The notes beneath the pieces were generated by a model that saw only the letters and a program-made list of their open reading frames with translations, was not told the origin of the DNA and ran no database searches. Shown here piece after piece: positions 8,129-17,005 of a DNA stretch of 64,000 bases. The stretch lies in assembly GCF_947504225.1 (NCBI RefSeq), contig NZ_CANNGT010000001.1, positions 372,001 through 436,000 of the forward strand, given 5' to 3'. This DNA is from Brumimicrobium ulvae (GTDB lineage: Bacteria; Bacteroidota; Bacteroidia; Flavobacteriales_D; Crocinitomicaceae). Within the stretch, counting starts at the first letter, position 1. Every line of letters begins with the position of its first letter. Made by a program: the position numbers and the translations under genes.

Positions 8129-9946
8129 TTATATTTCAAATTCTACTTCAATTTGATTATTGTTTTCACAGTCAAAAGCTACTTTGACAAGTGAATTTAT
8201 AAATTCTCGTTCTTTCATCAATGTTTTTTTTCTTTTTCTTTCCTCATAAAAGATAGCTTGAAATTGTAAATCGTCTTGAATTTTATTAAAGCTTGTATGT
8301 CCCTTATTTAGTTTACGTAATTTACCTTTTAATTCATTATTGTCGGTTTGGATAGGTGACAATACAATGTTTATTTCTGGAGTTACCTTAAAGTCTTGCT
8401 CAGCATAATAAGGAATGCCATCTTTGTAGGCAACGACAACTGAGGTTGCAGTTTGTAGTTTTTTATAGAGTAGAAATAAGTCATGATTATATCCTCTGTT
8501 AAAAAGAATTTTGTCAGAACTGATTAATGCAAAAATACTTTGAATGTTTTTATCGACAGTATATACATTCACATAGTCAAAAGAAGAACCTCCTTCAACT
8601 ACTATCTCTAAGTTAAATTTCTCTAAGGGTTCTAACACTTTTGCAATATTTGACCAACCAAGGTATCTTACCTCATATCCAAATTTTTCAAGTCTGTATA
8701 CAAGCCTTTTAGTCAGTACTCTTTTGTATTCATTTTCAATTTCCCTGGCTTTATCATCCTTTTTATCGAGAATACTTTGGTAATCATCTCTTGCTTTTTT
8801 GAGTTGAGCCCTTGTGTTCTCAAGCTCTTTTGAATAATATTCACCTAATTTTTCAATTGATTTTGGAAGGTTTTTAACGTTTCCAAGATTCTCTCTGGCA
8901 AAATCAGCAAATTTTAGTGCTGAAGAGCTGTTTTTAGGTAGCATTTTGAGAACCATACTATCACAAGTAGACATGTTTAGAGTTAAATTTTTGACATAAA
9001 TATCAAGTAATTCAGGTCTTTTTAAATTGTGAATTACCTTTAAACGTTTTTCGAAATCTCTGGTTGAAATAAAGGTTTTTGAAAACTTATTGGTTTTAAG
9101 CACTTTTATTGATGCGGGATCAATTCCTTTACATTCTGTATTTGCAACTTGTGTTTCCCGTTCATATTCAAGGAATACTCCATTGGAGTCTATAAGTCCA
9201 TTGAGTTTTTCGCTACTTATGTGTTTTTCACTACTTAAATTACTCAGTTCAGGAGTTAAACTATAATACAAGCTATCGGTCAAATTTTTATCTGCAGTTT
9301 TATGATTCCTAAAAGGCATTCCTTTATCCACTGCGGTCTGAAAACCTTCAGGTAAAAAGTCTAATTCATCTATATCCACAGGAATCAAATGTTTTCTAGG
9401 TTGGACTGGATTAATCCATTGCATTTCTCCTTTTTCATTTCTGATCCCTTCAAAAATTAAGTAATCAGATTCAGGATCTTTTATGTTTGTTTCAATATAG
9501 ATTGGATTTTCTTCATTTAATGCGAGTTGATCACCGTTTTGTGTTGCATTAATAAAAAACGAGCCCCCAGATTGCAGCATTTTCCCTCCTTGCTGACTTG
9601 TTACATTTGAAAGTATTTGGTCTTCAATACTTTTAATGTCAATTATCTCTATATGGATTTCTTTTTCAACTAGGTTTCCATTCTTATCTCTAAAAGCACC
9701 TTTAGGAATAGATAAAATTGTACCTTCTTTTGTTTCTAATATATTGTTTTCTAATCCGCTAATTTTGAAAAACTCACTTTCCTTTAATGTTTTTATAAAT
9801 GGATCACCGGGATGGTAGTTGATGGTTTTAGCAAGGTTTTGTGCATTCACGGAAATCTCTTGCGTACTGTTTTTATTGGTGTTACTTTCATTGTTACAAG
9901 AAAATAATAGAAACAGTGAGATTAATATTAATAGTAGGAATTTCAT
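8129..9946 (-). CDS. Large lipoprotein with coiled coil, paralogue of edge lipoprotein
   Basis: This 605-residue protein starts with a lipoprotein signal (MKFLLLILISLFLLFSCNN). Residues about 65-175 form a beta-rich domain with EGTILSIPKGAF and RDKNGNLVEKEIHIEIID, which matches the same-position region of the lipoprotein at 1-689. Around residues 370-425 it is rich in Lys/Glu heptads (YYSKELENTRAQLKKARDDY and following), a probable coiled coil. It ends with beta-rich sequence. The family occurs as unnamed proteins in Bacteroidota; an envelope-anchored structural or binding role is inference. The next gene on the same strand is another lipoprotein. Confidence 0.8.
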   Translation of the reverse strand: MKFLLLILISLFLLFSCNNESNTNKNSTQEISVNAQNLAKTINYHPGDPFIKTLKESEFFKISGLENNILETKEGTILSIPKGAFRDKNGNLVEKEIHIEIIDIKSIEDQILSNVTSQQGGKMLQSGGSFFINATQNGDQLALNEENPIYIETNIKDPESDYLIFEGIRNEKGEMQWINPVQPRKHLIPVDIDELDFLPEGFQTAVDKGMPFRNHKTADKNLTDSLYYSLTPELSNLSSEKHISSEKLNGLIDSNGVFLEYERETQVANTECKGIDPASIKVLKTNKFSKTFISTRDFEKRLKVIHNLKRPELLDIYVKNLTLNMSTCDSMVLKMLPKNSSSALKFADFARENLGNVKNLPKSIEKLGEYYSKELENTRAQLKKARDDYQSILDKKDDKAREIENEYKRVLTKRLVYRLEKFGYEVRYLGWSNIAKVLEPLEKFNLEIVVEGGSSFDYVNVYTVDKNIQSIFALISSDKILFNRGYNHDLFLLYKKLQTATSVVVAYKDGIPYYAEQDFKVTPEINIVLSPIQTDNNELKGKLRKLNKGHTSFNKIQDDLQFQAIFYEERKRKKTLMKEREFINSLVKVAFDCENNNQIEVEFEI

Positions 9947-10247
9947 TTCAGTAGCTAGTTTTTAATTTACATCTGATTAAAATTAACAAAATATATATCA
10001 ATTCCATCTAAATTTTAGCCCCAATTCAATATCTACCAGATTCAACTGCTTTTTAACAGTAATAATTATATAAAAGTTGTCCGAATAAAACAATTTACAG
10101 CTTTCTAATGTCTTGTTCTTATGATTGTAGAAAAGAATAAAAACAAGAAGATAACAATCAAAAGAGGCATAATTTCACTTCTTAAATATTCATAAAATCG
10201 CTTAAAATTTAAAGGTTTTCCTTAGTTTTAGTAAAAAACAATACACT
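9947..10247. other. Divergent intergenic region without gene
   Basis: About 300 AT-rich bases lie between the start codons of the large lipoprotein (minus) and the ABC1 kinase (plus). No ORF or strong hairpin is visible. TAGTTTTA near 10224 differs from the phylum's TAnnTTTG box at one base and may serve the kinase gene. Confidence 0.4.
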
Positions 10248-11903
10248 ATGGGACTCCTTCCGGATCAATATGATAAATATCTTCGCTTTTTTAAGTTCAT
10301 GCTGAAGTATTGGAACAGTGATGTTTTTTCATACTCTGAAGATGGAATTAATGTTACTAATTCAGACGATGTAGTCAGTAAATTTGATCATACTCCAGAA
10401 GAATTAACAGAAGACTTGAAGAAAATGGGTCCTACTTATGTAAAGTTAGGTCAGCTTTTATCAACCCGTCCAGATTTATTGCCTTCTCATTTTATGGAAG
10501 CTCTGGCTACTTTACAAGATGATGTCGATGAGGTGGAATACGAGGTGGTTGAAGAGATTTTTAAAGAAGAAATTGGTTTGCGTATTTCTAAGGCTTTTTT
10601 GTCCTTTGATAAAACCCCATTGGCCAGTGCATCTATCGGTCAAGTGCATAAAGCCATAACTCATGATGGTCAACTTGTAGCAGTTAAAATTCAACGTCCA
10701 GGAATACGAAAACGTTTTATCGAAGATTTAGACACCTTAATGTCATTATCTGAAAAAGCAGAAAAAATAAGTGAAGTGGCAAGGAGCTATAGCCTGCATA
10801 GTGTAATTGAAGAGTTGCGCTATATTCTTTTAAAGGAATTAGATTACAACTTAGAAGCGCAAAATCTTACGCGGCTAAAAACGAACTTGAAAGATTTTCA
10901 ACATTTATTTATTCCAGCCCCCGTTATGGATTACTGCTCTTCAAGGGTGCTCACAATGGAATTTGTTGAAGGAAGTAAGGTAACTAAAATTTCCCCTTTG
11001 AAATCGATGGGGCTTGATATGGAACCGTTAATAGATGATTTAATCAAAGGGTATTTAAAGCAAATTATTGTGGATGGATTTGCACATGCTGATCCACATC
11101 CTGGGAATGTTTACCTCACACCTAACCATCAGATTGCTCTAATGGACGCAGGGATGGTGGCTAAGTTCAGCGATGAAATGCAAGAAACAATTTTAAAGTT
11201 GATGATTGGATTAAGTAATTATGATGATGCCCGTGTGTCAGAACTTTTGCTTTCCATAAGTGAGTATGATGAAAAAGATGTTGATCTGACTCTCTTTAGA
11301 AAAAATATTGCTAGAAAAATTCAAGAAAGTGAAAACCAAATCGCCAAAGACCTAAAAACTGGAAGAACCCTGATTGAAATTAATCAAATGGCGGCAAAGC
11401 AGAACATACATATTCCTGTGAATTTAAATGTATTGGGAAAGATTTTATTAAATATGGATCAAATCGTTGCGACCCTGACTCCTGAATATGATATGCAGAA
11501 AACTGTGAAGGAGTACGTGAAATATTTGATGCAAAAAAAAGTCAAAGACAATATCAAGCCGGGAAATCTGATGGAGCTATTTTTAGAGATGAAAGATTTA
11601 ACAGAAAATCTTCCTTTTCGCTTGAATAAATTTTCAGAAAATTTAGCTGAAAATAAAATCCGGATTAAGGTGGATACAATTGACGAGGAGAGGTTTACAG
11701 ATGCTTTTCAAAAAGTGGCCAACCGAATTACCGCTGGATTAATTATCGCTGCGCTGATAATGGGAGCTGCGCTAATGGCGCGTATCCCTAGTTCATGGAC
11801 AATTGGAGGTTATCCCGCTTTTGCTTTCTTGCTTTTTGTATTTGCAGTTTTAATTGGATTATTCTTACTCTACCAAATTCTATTTAAAGACAAAAAAGAA
11901 TGA
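10248..11903 (+). CDS. ABC1/UbiB (AarF) family atypical kinase
   Basis: The 551-residue product carries all hallmarks of the ABC1/UbiB/ADCK family: the KxGQ motif in GPTYVKLGQLLSTRPDLLP, the alanine-rich ASIGQVHKA loop in place of a glycine-rich loop, VAVKIQRPG with the ATP-binding lysine, the catalytic HADPHPGNV and metal-binding LMDAGM. Two membrane spans lie at the C-terminus (GLIIAALIMGAALMA and FAFLLFVFAVLIGLFLLY). The family supports isoprenoid quinone synthesis; here it would act on menaquinone or another membrane lipid, which is inference. It stands alone, facing away from the lipoprotein gene. Confidence 0.92.
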   Translation: MGLLPDQYDKYLRFFKFMLKYWNSDVFSYSEDGINVTNSDDVVSKFDHTPEELTEDLKKMGPTYVKLGQLLSTRPDLLPSHFMEALATLQDDVDEVEYEVVEEIFKEEIGLRISKAFLSFDKTPLASASIGQVHKAITHDGQLVAVKIQRPGIRKRFIEDLDTLMSLSEKAEKISEVARSYSLHSVIEELRYILLKELDYNLEAQNLTRLKTNLKDFQHLFIPAPVMDYCSSRVLTMEFVEGSKVTKISPLKSMGLDMEPLIDDLIKGYLKQIIVDGFAHADPHPGNVYLTPNHQIALMDAGMVAKFSDEMQETILKLMIGLSNYDDARVSELLLSISEYDEKDVDLTLFRKNIARKIQESENQIAKDLKTGRTLIEINQMAAKQNIHIPVNLNVLGKILLNMDQIVATLTPEYDMQKTVKEYVKYLMQKKVKDNIKPGNLMELFLEMKDLTENLPFRLNKFSENLAENKIRIKVDTIDEERFTDAFQKVANRITAGLIIAALIMGAALMARIPSSWTIGGYPAFAFLLFVFAVLIGLFLLYQILFKDKKE

Positions 11904-12063
11904 TGCTGCGTTTTCGTTAGCATGGGAGCGCAATTGACTCGCTTAGGGTTGCAAGTGTTAAAATCAGAATCAAATGGGCTTTCTTTCTTAGCCTTAACCA
12001 CTTTACGGAAAACCGGAACTGTTCCAATTCTATTATAGTGTATAAAATATCCTGAGGGTAAGA

Positions 12064-12594
12064 TTATAAAAAATCTAGCTTATTCAAGGCAAACCATTTG
12101 TACTGCTTTCCTTCAAAGTTAATAAGCTCCAAACACCTCATGCCGATTTTCTCAAGCACCCTGTGAGATGCAAAATGTTCTTCTTCAGCCATTGCATAAA
12201 TAGTGTCGATATTGAGTTCCGAAAAGCCATAAGCCAAAATGGCTTTCGCTGCTTCTGTTGCGATCCCTTGTCCCCAAAAACGCGGATGAAGTCGGTACCC
12301 TAAATCGTAATAATTACTGATCTTGTTGGTTTCATCGCGAATAAATTTTAAACCTGCCCAACCAAGGAATGCATTGCTTTGCTTATCTATAATTGCCCAT
12401 CGCCCAACACCTTGCGTTTTATATTGCGCTATTTTATCCTCAATGGATTGAATGGCATAGAGTTTACTTGTTGAAGGCCGATTCCCAATGAATTTATGAA
12501 CCTCTGGGTCTGAATCAAGTGCAAACACAGCGTCAAGGTCAGAAGGCACAAGCTCCCTTAAAATTAAACGATCTGTTTGAAGTATGATTTTCAT
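12064..12594 (-). CDS. GNAT family N-acetyltransferase (RimJ/RimL-like)
   Basis: This 176-residue protein opens with the RimJ/RimL-type pattern LQTDRLILRELVPSDLDAVF and has the acetyl-CoA-binding region in YRLHPRFWGQGIATEAAKAI, followed by INTIYAMAEEEHFASHRVLEKIGM, the usual end of the domain. Its length is normal for the family. These enzymes acetylate N-termini of proteins or small amines; the substrate cannot be read. It lies downstream of the PLP enzyme region on the same strand, but a strong hairpin between the two genes separates them. Confidence 0.88.
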   Translation of the reverse strand: MKIILQTDRLILRELVPSDLDAVFALDSDPEVHKFIGNRPSTSKLYAIQSIEDKIAQYKTQGVGRWAIIDKQSNAFLGWAGLKFIRDETNKISNYYDLGYRLHPRFWGQGIATEAAKAILAYGFSELNIDTIYAMAEEEHFASHRVLEKIGMRCLELINFEGKQYKWFALNKLDFL

Positions 12595-12605
12595 TGGATG
12601 AATAT

Positions 12606-12633
12606 GAAAAAGGGAGGTTTTTCTACCTCCCTT
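12606..12633 (-). terminator. Terminator after PLP enzyme
   Basis: A 9-bp perfect stem (AAGGGAGGT at 12610-12618 with ACCTCCCTT at 12625-12633) follows the PLP enzyme's stop codon on the minus strand, with a TTTTT run after it. It would stop transcription before the acetyltransferase gene. Confidence 0.8.
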
Positions 12634-12642
12634 CGTTTTTAT

Positions 12643-14490
12643 TTAGATGCTGTTTACAAAATCGGTAAATACTTTTTTATGTAATTCAAGGTCCATATTT
12701 CCAGAAAGTGAAGCGCGGACGATGTAGTCTTTGTCACCTTCTTTTGTTGTTCCTTGTGTAGATGTTGCAGGAATAGTCCAATAGCAGCCTTTCAATTGAC
12801 CATAGCTCACACAAAACTTACTTTCGTTTGGAATTTCTGTAATCATTAAATTAATGAGCTTTAAATTCAATGCCCTTTTATAAGCTTCTCTTTCTTCATC
12901 TGTATCTCCCTTGGTTGGAAGGTCAAGTGAAAAAACGGATGGTGTGAATCCATGTTCAGCCAATGCCTCAGAAACGAAATTGATTTTTGCCGCAGGCAAT
13001 ACTTCATGAATAAAGTTGACAAACTCACGTGTGTTTTTGTAAGCATCAATAATTCTTTGATTCATTGACGGTAATTGTTTGGCCAAGACTTCGTATTGAT
13101 ATGCGGTAGCCTCATTGTCACAAAGGTCTAAGTGTAATTCAATTTTCTCGATAAGTGCATCTGTTAATTGATTACCGACACAGTAACCTGCTGTAACCAA
13201 TCCTCCACTTGGAAACTTAGAACCACTTGCAAAAGAAATGGTGCGCACCGTAGATAGAATTTCACCTTCTCCTAAGAAGTGGACATTAGGACAAAATGTT
13301 TGGTCCAATATAAATACCGGATCTATTGCTTTTGTACCCTTCGTGGTTTTTCTTTCTTTGCTCAAAGCTGTTTTTAACGCTTGAAGGTCTGGAACTTCAA
13401 CCCTTGGATTGGTAGGGATTTCTGCAATAATGTAAGGAACTGCGTCCTCATCTGCTATTTTTGTCAATACTTTCTCAATACTTTGAACCATATCATTATC
13501 TCCATCCACAGGAAGGTCAACAATATCTACATTGTCTAAGCATGCTGCAACTCTTCGGGCTTGGTCATTCGTACCTCCATAGCAGTTAGGCGGAACAATA
13601 AACTTGATTCCTTTTCCAGGGTGATTCGACTGCGCATCATCGATCAGTCCCATCATAATTGCATATTGAATGGAGAGTCCACTTGAAGCAACTAGAGCTT
13701 TTGAAGTGGTGCCCGTTACTTTGTTGATGGAGTCGACAACACTCGATTTATCGGATTCAAGGGCGTTTGTATTGATGGGTTCAATGACTTTGTTCTCTGT
13801 GAGTGATTTTAGCGCATAATGACAATTTGCAGGAGTCATCGCGATAGTTTCTCTTCTTCTTACATGTTGAATTTCGGCAATGTAACTTTCGTTTTTCTCC
13901 CCATTAACCATTAGGATACTTCCTAAATGAGCATAGTTCTGCACATAGAAATCAATGTTTGGATTGAGTTCGATTGTACTTGTTTTTTCATGGTCTGAAA
14001 TAAAAACAGTACTTCCTTCGAATGATGAAACGTCATTTACATTTTGAACTTGCTTTAATTCAAATGAATATCCATAAACCTCGCGGATAATTTCAGCATC
14101 AAATTGCGCTGGTAATTCTCCGGTATATAAAATCTGTGTTTTTTTCTGGTCAAATAAATTCTTCCTCAATACAGCCAAAACAGGAATGGTTTTTGAATCA
14201 AAGGCAATGATGTTTTCACCTTTTAAATGATGCAGTTTTGCAAGCGTCCATTCTAAAACACTTGACAATGGATGTCCTAATCGTATGTAATCATAAGCCG
14301 TTGGTAATTCACTTAATGCCGAAATTTCGGAATTATTCTTCTTAAATAAGTCCTCAAATTGCTCCAAAAATTGTGTTTTGGCTAATTCTTCATTGTAAAT
14401 ATCTAATCGATGAGTTGTTGTAGTTAACCAACCTTCTGGCATAGTTTCTAACACATCCTTAATGTAATTCAGTACTTTATTGTCTTCCAT
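12643..14490 (-). CDS. Large PLP-dependent enzyme, Cys/Met-metabolism type, novel N-terminus
   Basis: The start is placed at the ATG at 14490, 30 codons inside the longest frame, because MEDNKVLNYIKDVLETMP starts an ordinary soluble protein. The 615-residue product has a C-terminal fold-type I PLP domain from about residue 245: SSGLSIQYAIMMG near the phosphate site, an aspartate in FILDQTFCPN, and the likely Schiff-base lysine in FASGSKFPSGG. This arrangement matches cystathionine gamma-synthase-like enzymes. The first 240 residues do not resemble a domain I know and make the protein much longer than the usual 380-400. A sulfur amino-acid reaction is likely, but substrate is unknown. Confidence 0.8.
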   Translation of the reverse strand: MEDNKVLNYIKDVLETMPEGWLTTTTHRLDIYNEELAKTQFLEQFEDLFKKNNSEISALSELPTAYDYIRLGHPLSSVLEWTLAKLHHLKGENIIAFDSKTIPVLAVLRKNLFDQKKTQILYTGELPAQFDAEIIREVYGYSFELKQVQNVNDVSSFEGSTVFISDHEKTSTIELNPNIDFYVQNYAHLGSILMVNGEKNESYIAEIQHVRRRETIAMTPANCHYALKSLTENKVIEPINTNALESDKSSVVDSINKVTGTTSKALVASSGLSIQYAIMMGLIDDAQSNHPGKGIKFIVPPNCYGGTNDQARRVAACLDNVDIVDLPVDGDNDMVQSIEKVLTKIADEDAVPYIIAEIPTNPRVEVPDLQALKTALSKERKTTKGTKAIDPVFILDQTFCPNVHFLGEGEILSTVRTISFASGSKFPSGGLVTAGYCVGNQLTDALIEKIELHLDLCDNEATAYQYEVLAKQLPSMNQRIIDAYKNTREFVNFIHEVLPAAKINFVSEALAEHGFTPSVFSLDLPTKGDTDEEREAYKRALNLKLINLMITEIPNESKFCVSYGQLKGCYWTIPATSTQGTTKEGDKDYIVRASLSGNMDLELHKKVFTDFVNSI

Positions 14491-14762
14491 TATCTTCACT
14501 TTTTCTTGGGAGGCCAATATACATAATTTGATTCGTTTTGAAGGTAGGAAAAGCGAGAACTTGGAAGGAAAGTTTAACAAAGTTTATTCTAGCGAAAGCC
14601 CCTCCTGAAGTCTAATGTTTTGTTGGTCTCAAATAGTGTTAAAATCATGTTCTCGGTAGGACTTGGAATTAGTGCATCTCACTTTGGCTTCTGTTATAAC
14701 CATAAAATTTTATTCTCATGTGAACCTATGGTATTTTTCGTCCATAGTGATTCAGTTATCAA

Positions 14763-16244
14763 TCAAGGTCTAGTTAAATCGAAGTTTCTGTATTCGAGAA
14801 ATTCTTTGGAAACCGGTGACAAGATGTAATATCTTTTGTTGATTTCACTAAAATCTTTAGAAGGTTTGATTAATCCTTCGTAATAATAGCCAACAATACC
14901 TGTTTGATTTGGACTGTAGATTTGAGCAGAATCGACTGCAGCGATATATTTAGGGTAACGGTCCACATTAGAAGTATAACGAGCAATGGTTTTTTCATTT
15001 GAATAAAAATTGATCTGCCATTGCAGTAAGGCACCTTCACAAAACACATGACTGATTTTCCTTTCCTCCAACTTAGCCACGAGCTGGGTCAGCGAAGCTT
15101 TGTCCTCAAAAGCAAAGTTTTTAAAGTCGTAGAGCGAATAAACGCCCATCAATATCCATACACCAAGTATTGTATTGACAATTGTTTTTCTTTTGATTTG
15201 GTCCATGACAAGTGAAAATAAAATTAATGCAAAGCCTGTTAGTGGAAGGAAATATCTTGGACCTAACCATGAAATCAATAAAATATATCCCAGGGAAAAA
15301 AGTACGGATATTAAGGAAATAGGGAGCAAAGAATTTGTTTGCTTTTTTTTGTAAATGAAAAATGCGCTGACTAAAATCGCTATGAAAATGGCAGCCATCA
15401 TTACCATTGATAAAAGTCTTGTAATGAAATTAGGAGTCATGGTATCCCCTAGATAATAAAACCCTGTAAAATGAATGTACATTTTATCGAGTATGGAGAT
15501 AAAAGACTCAACACTAAGTGTGGGCCATCCCAGTACTTTTGGAGACCAAAAATCAGATAATCCCGATTTAATCATATAAAAACCTATCGCTGTGACTAAA
15601 ATTCCACCTCCCATTGTCAAACCATAACGAACGCTTTTCTTTTGGTAAAGGTGATAAGCAATAAAAGGCGCTAATCCAGCCAGCCATAAAGCTTGAGATT
15701 GATAAATAATGACGAGCAAAAACCCAATCAGTACCGCACGGGACAATTTTATGGAGGACTTTTCCTGCAACAACAGATAACTTACAATGGAAGACAAAAG
15801 AAAAGAAGTCATGTATCCACCTCTTGCTTTCATAGACCAAGCAGCGAAGGAAGGTGAGAAGATAAATAAAAGAGTGATGAGTAAAGGAATCCAAACATTG
15901 TACTTGAAGCCTATTGCTTTTAGTGTTTTATAAAAAAATACAACTCCGATTGTCCACATAGAAAGCATGGCTAATTTCACGGCCATTTCTGTTGGTCCTA
16001 AAAAGAAATAGAACACCCGAATAAAAAGCACTTCTATAAATGAGAACCCGTAAGATTGACCATAGAAAAAAAAAGGGACTTCCTTCGATTCTAGAAAATG
16101 TTTAGCCATTAAGCCAACGATACACTCATCGCCATCAAGAATTAAATGTTCGGAAAAAAGCTGTGGCATTCTTGATACAATGCTGAGCAAAATAATTATG
16201 AATATCGCGTATTTAGAAATCCAGTTGATTGAGATCGACTTCAT
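14763..16244 (-). CDS. Membrane glycosyltransferase, GT39/ArnT-like
   Basis: The 493-residue product has about ten hydrophobic spans. The first luminal loop carries the acidic pair HLILDGDECIVGLMAKHFLES, as in GT39/ArnT/PMT-type transferases, which move a sugar from a polyprenyl-phosphate donor. The start is the ATG at 16244: an upstream in-frame TTG at 16295 overlaps a TATATTTG promoter box and cannot be translated from that promoter. Acceptor and sugar are unknown. It appears monocistronic, with a weak CTATGG/CCATAG hairpin beyond the stop (14726-14747). Confidence 0.82.
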   Translation of the reverse strand: MKSISINWISKYAIFIIILLSIVSRMPQLFSEHLILDGDECIVGLMAKHFLESKEVPFFFYGQSYGFSFIEVLFIRVFYFFLGPTEMAVKLAMLSMWTIGVVFFYKTLKAIGFKYNVWIPLLITLLFIFSPSFAAWSMKARGGYMTSFLLSSIVSYLLLQEKSSIKLSRAVLIGFLLVIIYQSQALWLAGLAPFIAYHLYQKKSVRYGLTMGGGILVTAIGFYMIKSGLSDFWSPKVLGWPTLSVESFISILDKMYIHFTGFYYLGDTMTPNFITRLLSMVMMAAIFIAILVSAFFIYKKKQTNSLLPISLISVLFSLGYILLISWLGPRYFLPLTGFALILFSLVMDQIKRKTIVNTILGVWILMGVYSLYDFKNFAFEDKASLTQLVAKLEERKISHVFCEGALLQWQINFYSNEKTIARYTSNVDRYPKYIAAVDSAQIYSPNQTGIVGYYYEGLIKPSKDFSEINKRYYILSPVSKEFLEYRNFDLTRP

Positions 16245-16292
16245 GGGTTCGTTATGAGTAAGTTGCTGATTAATTGTTGAATCAGTAGAGTT

Positions 16293-16300
16293 CAAATATA
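16293..16300 (-). promoter_or_regulatory. TATATTTG promoter box for glycosyltransferase
   Basis: TATATTTG on the minus strand fits the Bacteroidota -7 consensus TAnnTTTG, about 48 nt upstream of the glycosyltransferase ATG. It decides the start choice for that gene. Confidence 0.6.
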
Positions 16301-16409
16301 TTAATTCATTTTAAGATGTGTAGCATTAAAATATACCTTCTTGTGTTTCTGGCTTGATTTTGCTTATTTCTTGTACGAATTTCCCCGTTAAATATTCAAT
16401 TAAAAAACC

Positions 16410-16417
16410 TATCTTTG
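16410..16417 (+). promoter_or_regulatory. TATCTTTG promoter box for DUF4293 gene
   Basis: TATCTTTG matches TAnnTTTG exactly and ends 15 nt before the DUF4293 start codon. It should drive DUF4293 and the overlapping ABC-F gene. Confidence 0.7.
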
Positions 16418-16432
16418 CTCAAAAATTAAACT

Positions 16433-17005
16433 ATGATTCAACGCGTTCAATCCATTTATTTATTGCTGACTTTAGTGGCATTGATTTTTTTAAGTATTGG
16501 AACAGATGTTTTTGTGACTAAAGCAGAGCAGAAAGACCAATTTGAAATGATTAGTCATGGGAATGGTTATGGTGTTCAAAGAGACATTTATCTAAAAGGT
16601 GAGTTGACTGATGAAAACATAGAGTTGTTAAAACAAGCAACAGGAAAGATTGAAATTATAGACAAAATGGAAGGGGTACCTACATTTTATTTTCCATTTT
16701 ACTCCATCACCATTTTATTGTCCATGTTTACCGTTGTTGTATTGATGGGGTATAAAAATTTGAAAAGACAATTGCAATTGGGACGAATTTTATTCGTAGT
16801 TAACTTTATTTTATTTGGTGTGACCATCGTATTGTACAACTTGTTAAAGAGCAATACATTACCAGAATCAGATGCCTATACTGTCAGTGCACAGTTAGGG
16901 TTTGGTTTTTATTGTATCATCATCGCCTTGGCCTTTTCTTTCTTGGCAAACATTGGAATTCGTCGTGATTTACGACTGATTAAATCTATAGATCGTATCC
17001 GTTAA
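16433..17005 (+). CDS. DUF4293 membrane protein
   Basis: This 190-residue protein opens MIQRVQSIYLLLTLVALIFL, the signature start of DUF4293, and has four hydrophobic spans (about residues 8-24, 84-105, 117-138 and 155-176) with a soluble loop between the first and second. The family is restricted to Bacteroidota and has no known function. Its stop codon overlaps the next start by one base (TAATG), so it is translationally coupled to the ABC-F gene. Confidence 0.9.
   Translation: MIQRVQSIYLLLTLVALIFLSIGTDVFVTKAEQKDQFEMISHGNGYGVQRDIYLKGELTDENIELLKQATGKIEIIDKMEGVPTFYFPFYSITILLSMFTVVVLMGYKNLKRQLQLGRILFVVNFILFGVTIVLYNLLKSNTLPESDAYTVSAQLGFGFYCIIIALAFSFLANIGIRRDLRLIKSIDRIR

Noticed and set aside
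14620-14829. Plus-strand frame of 69 codons
   Set aside because: It runs into the 3' end of the glycosyltransferase gene on the other strand and has no recognisable features.
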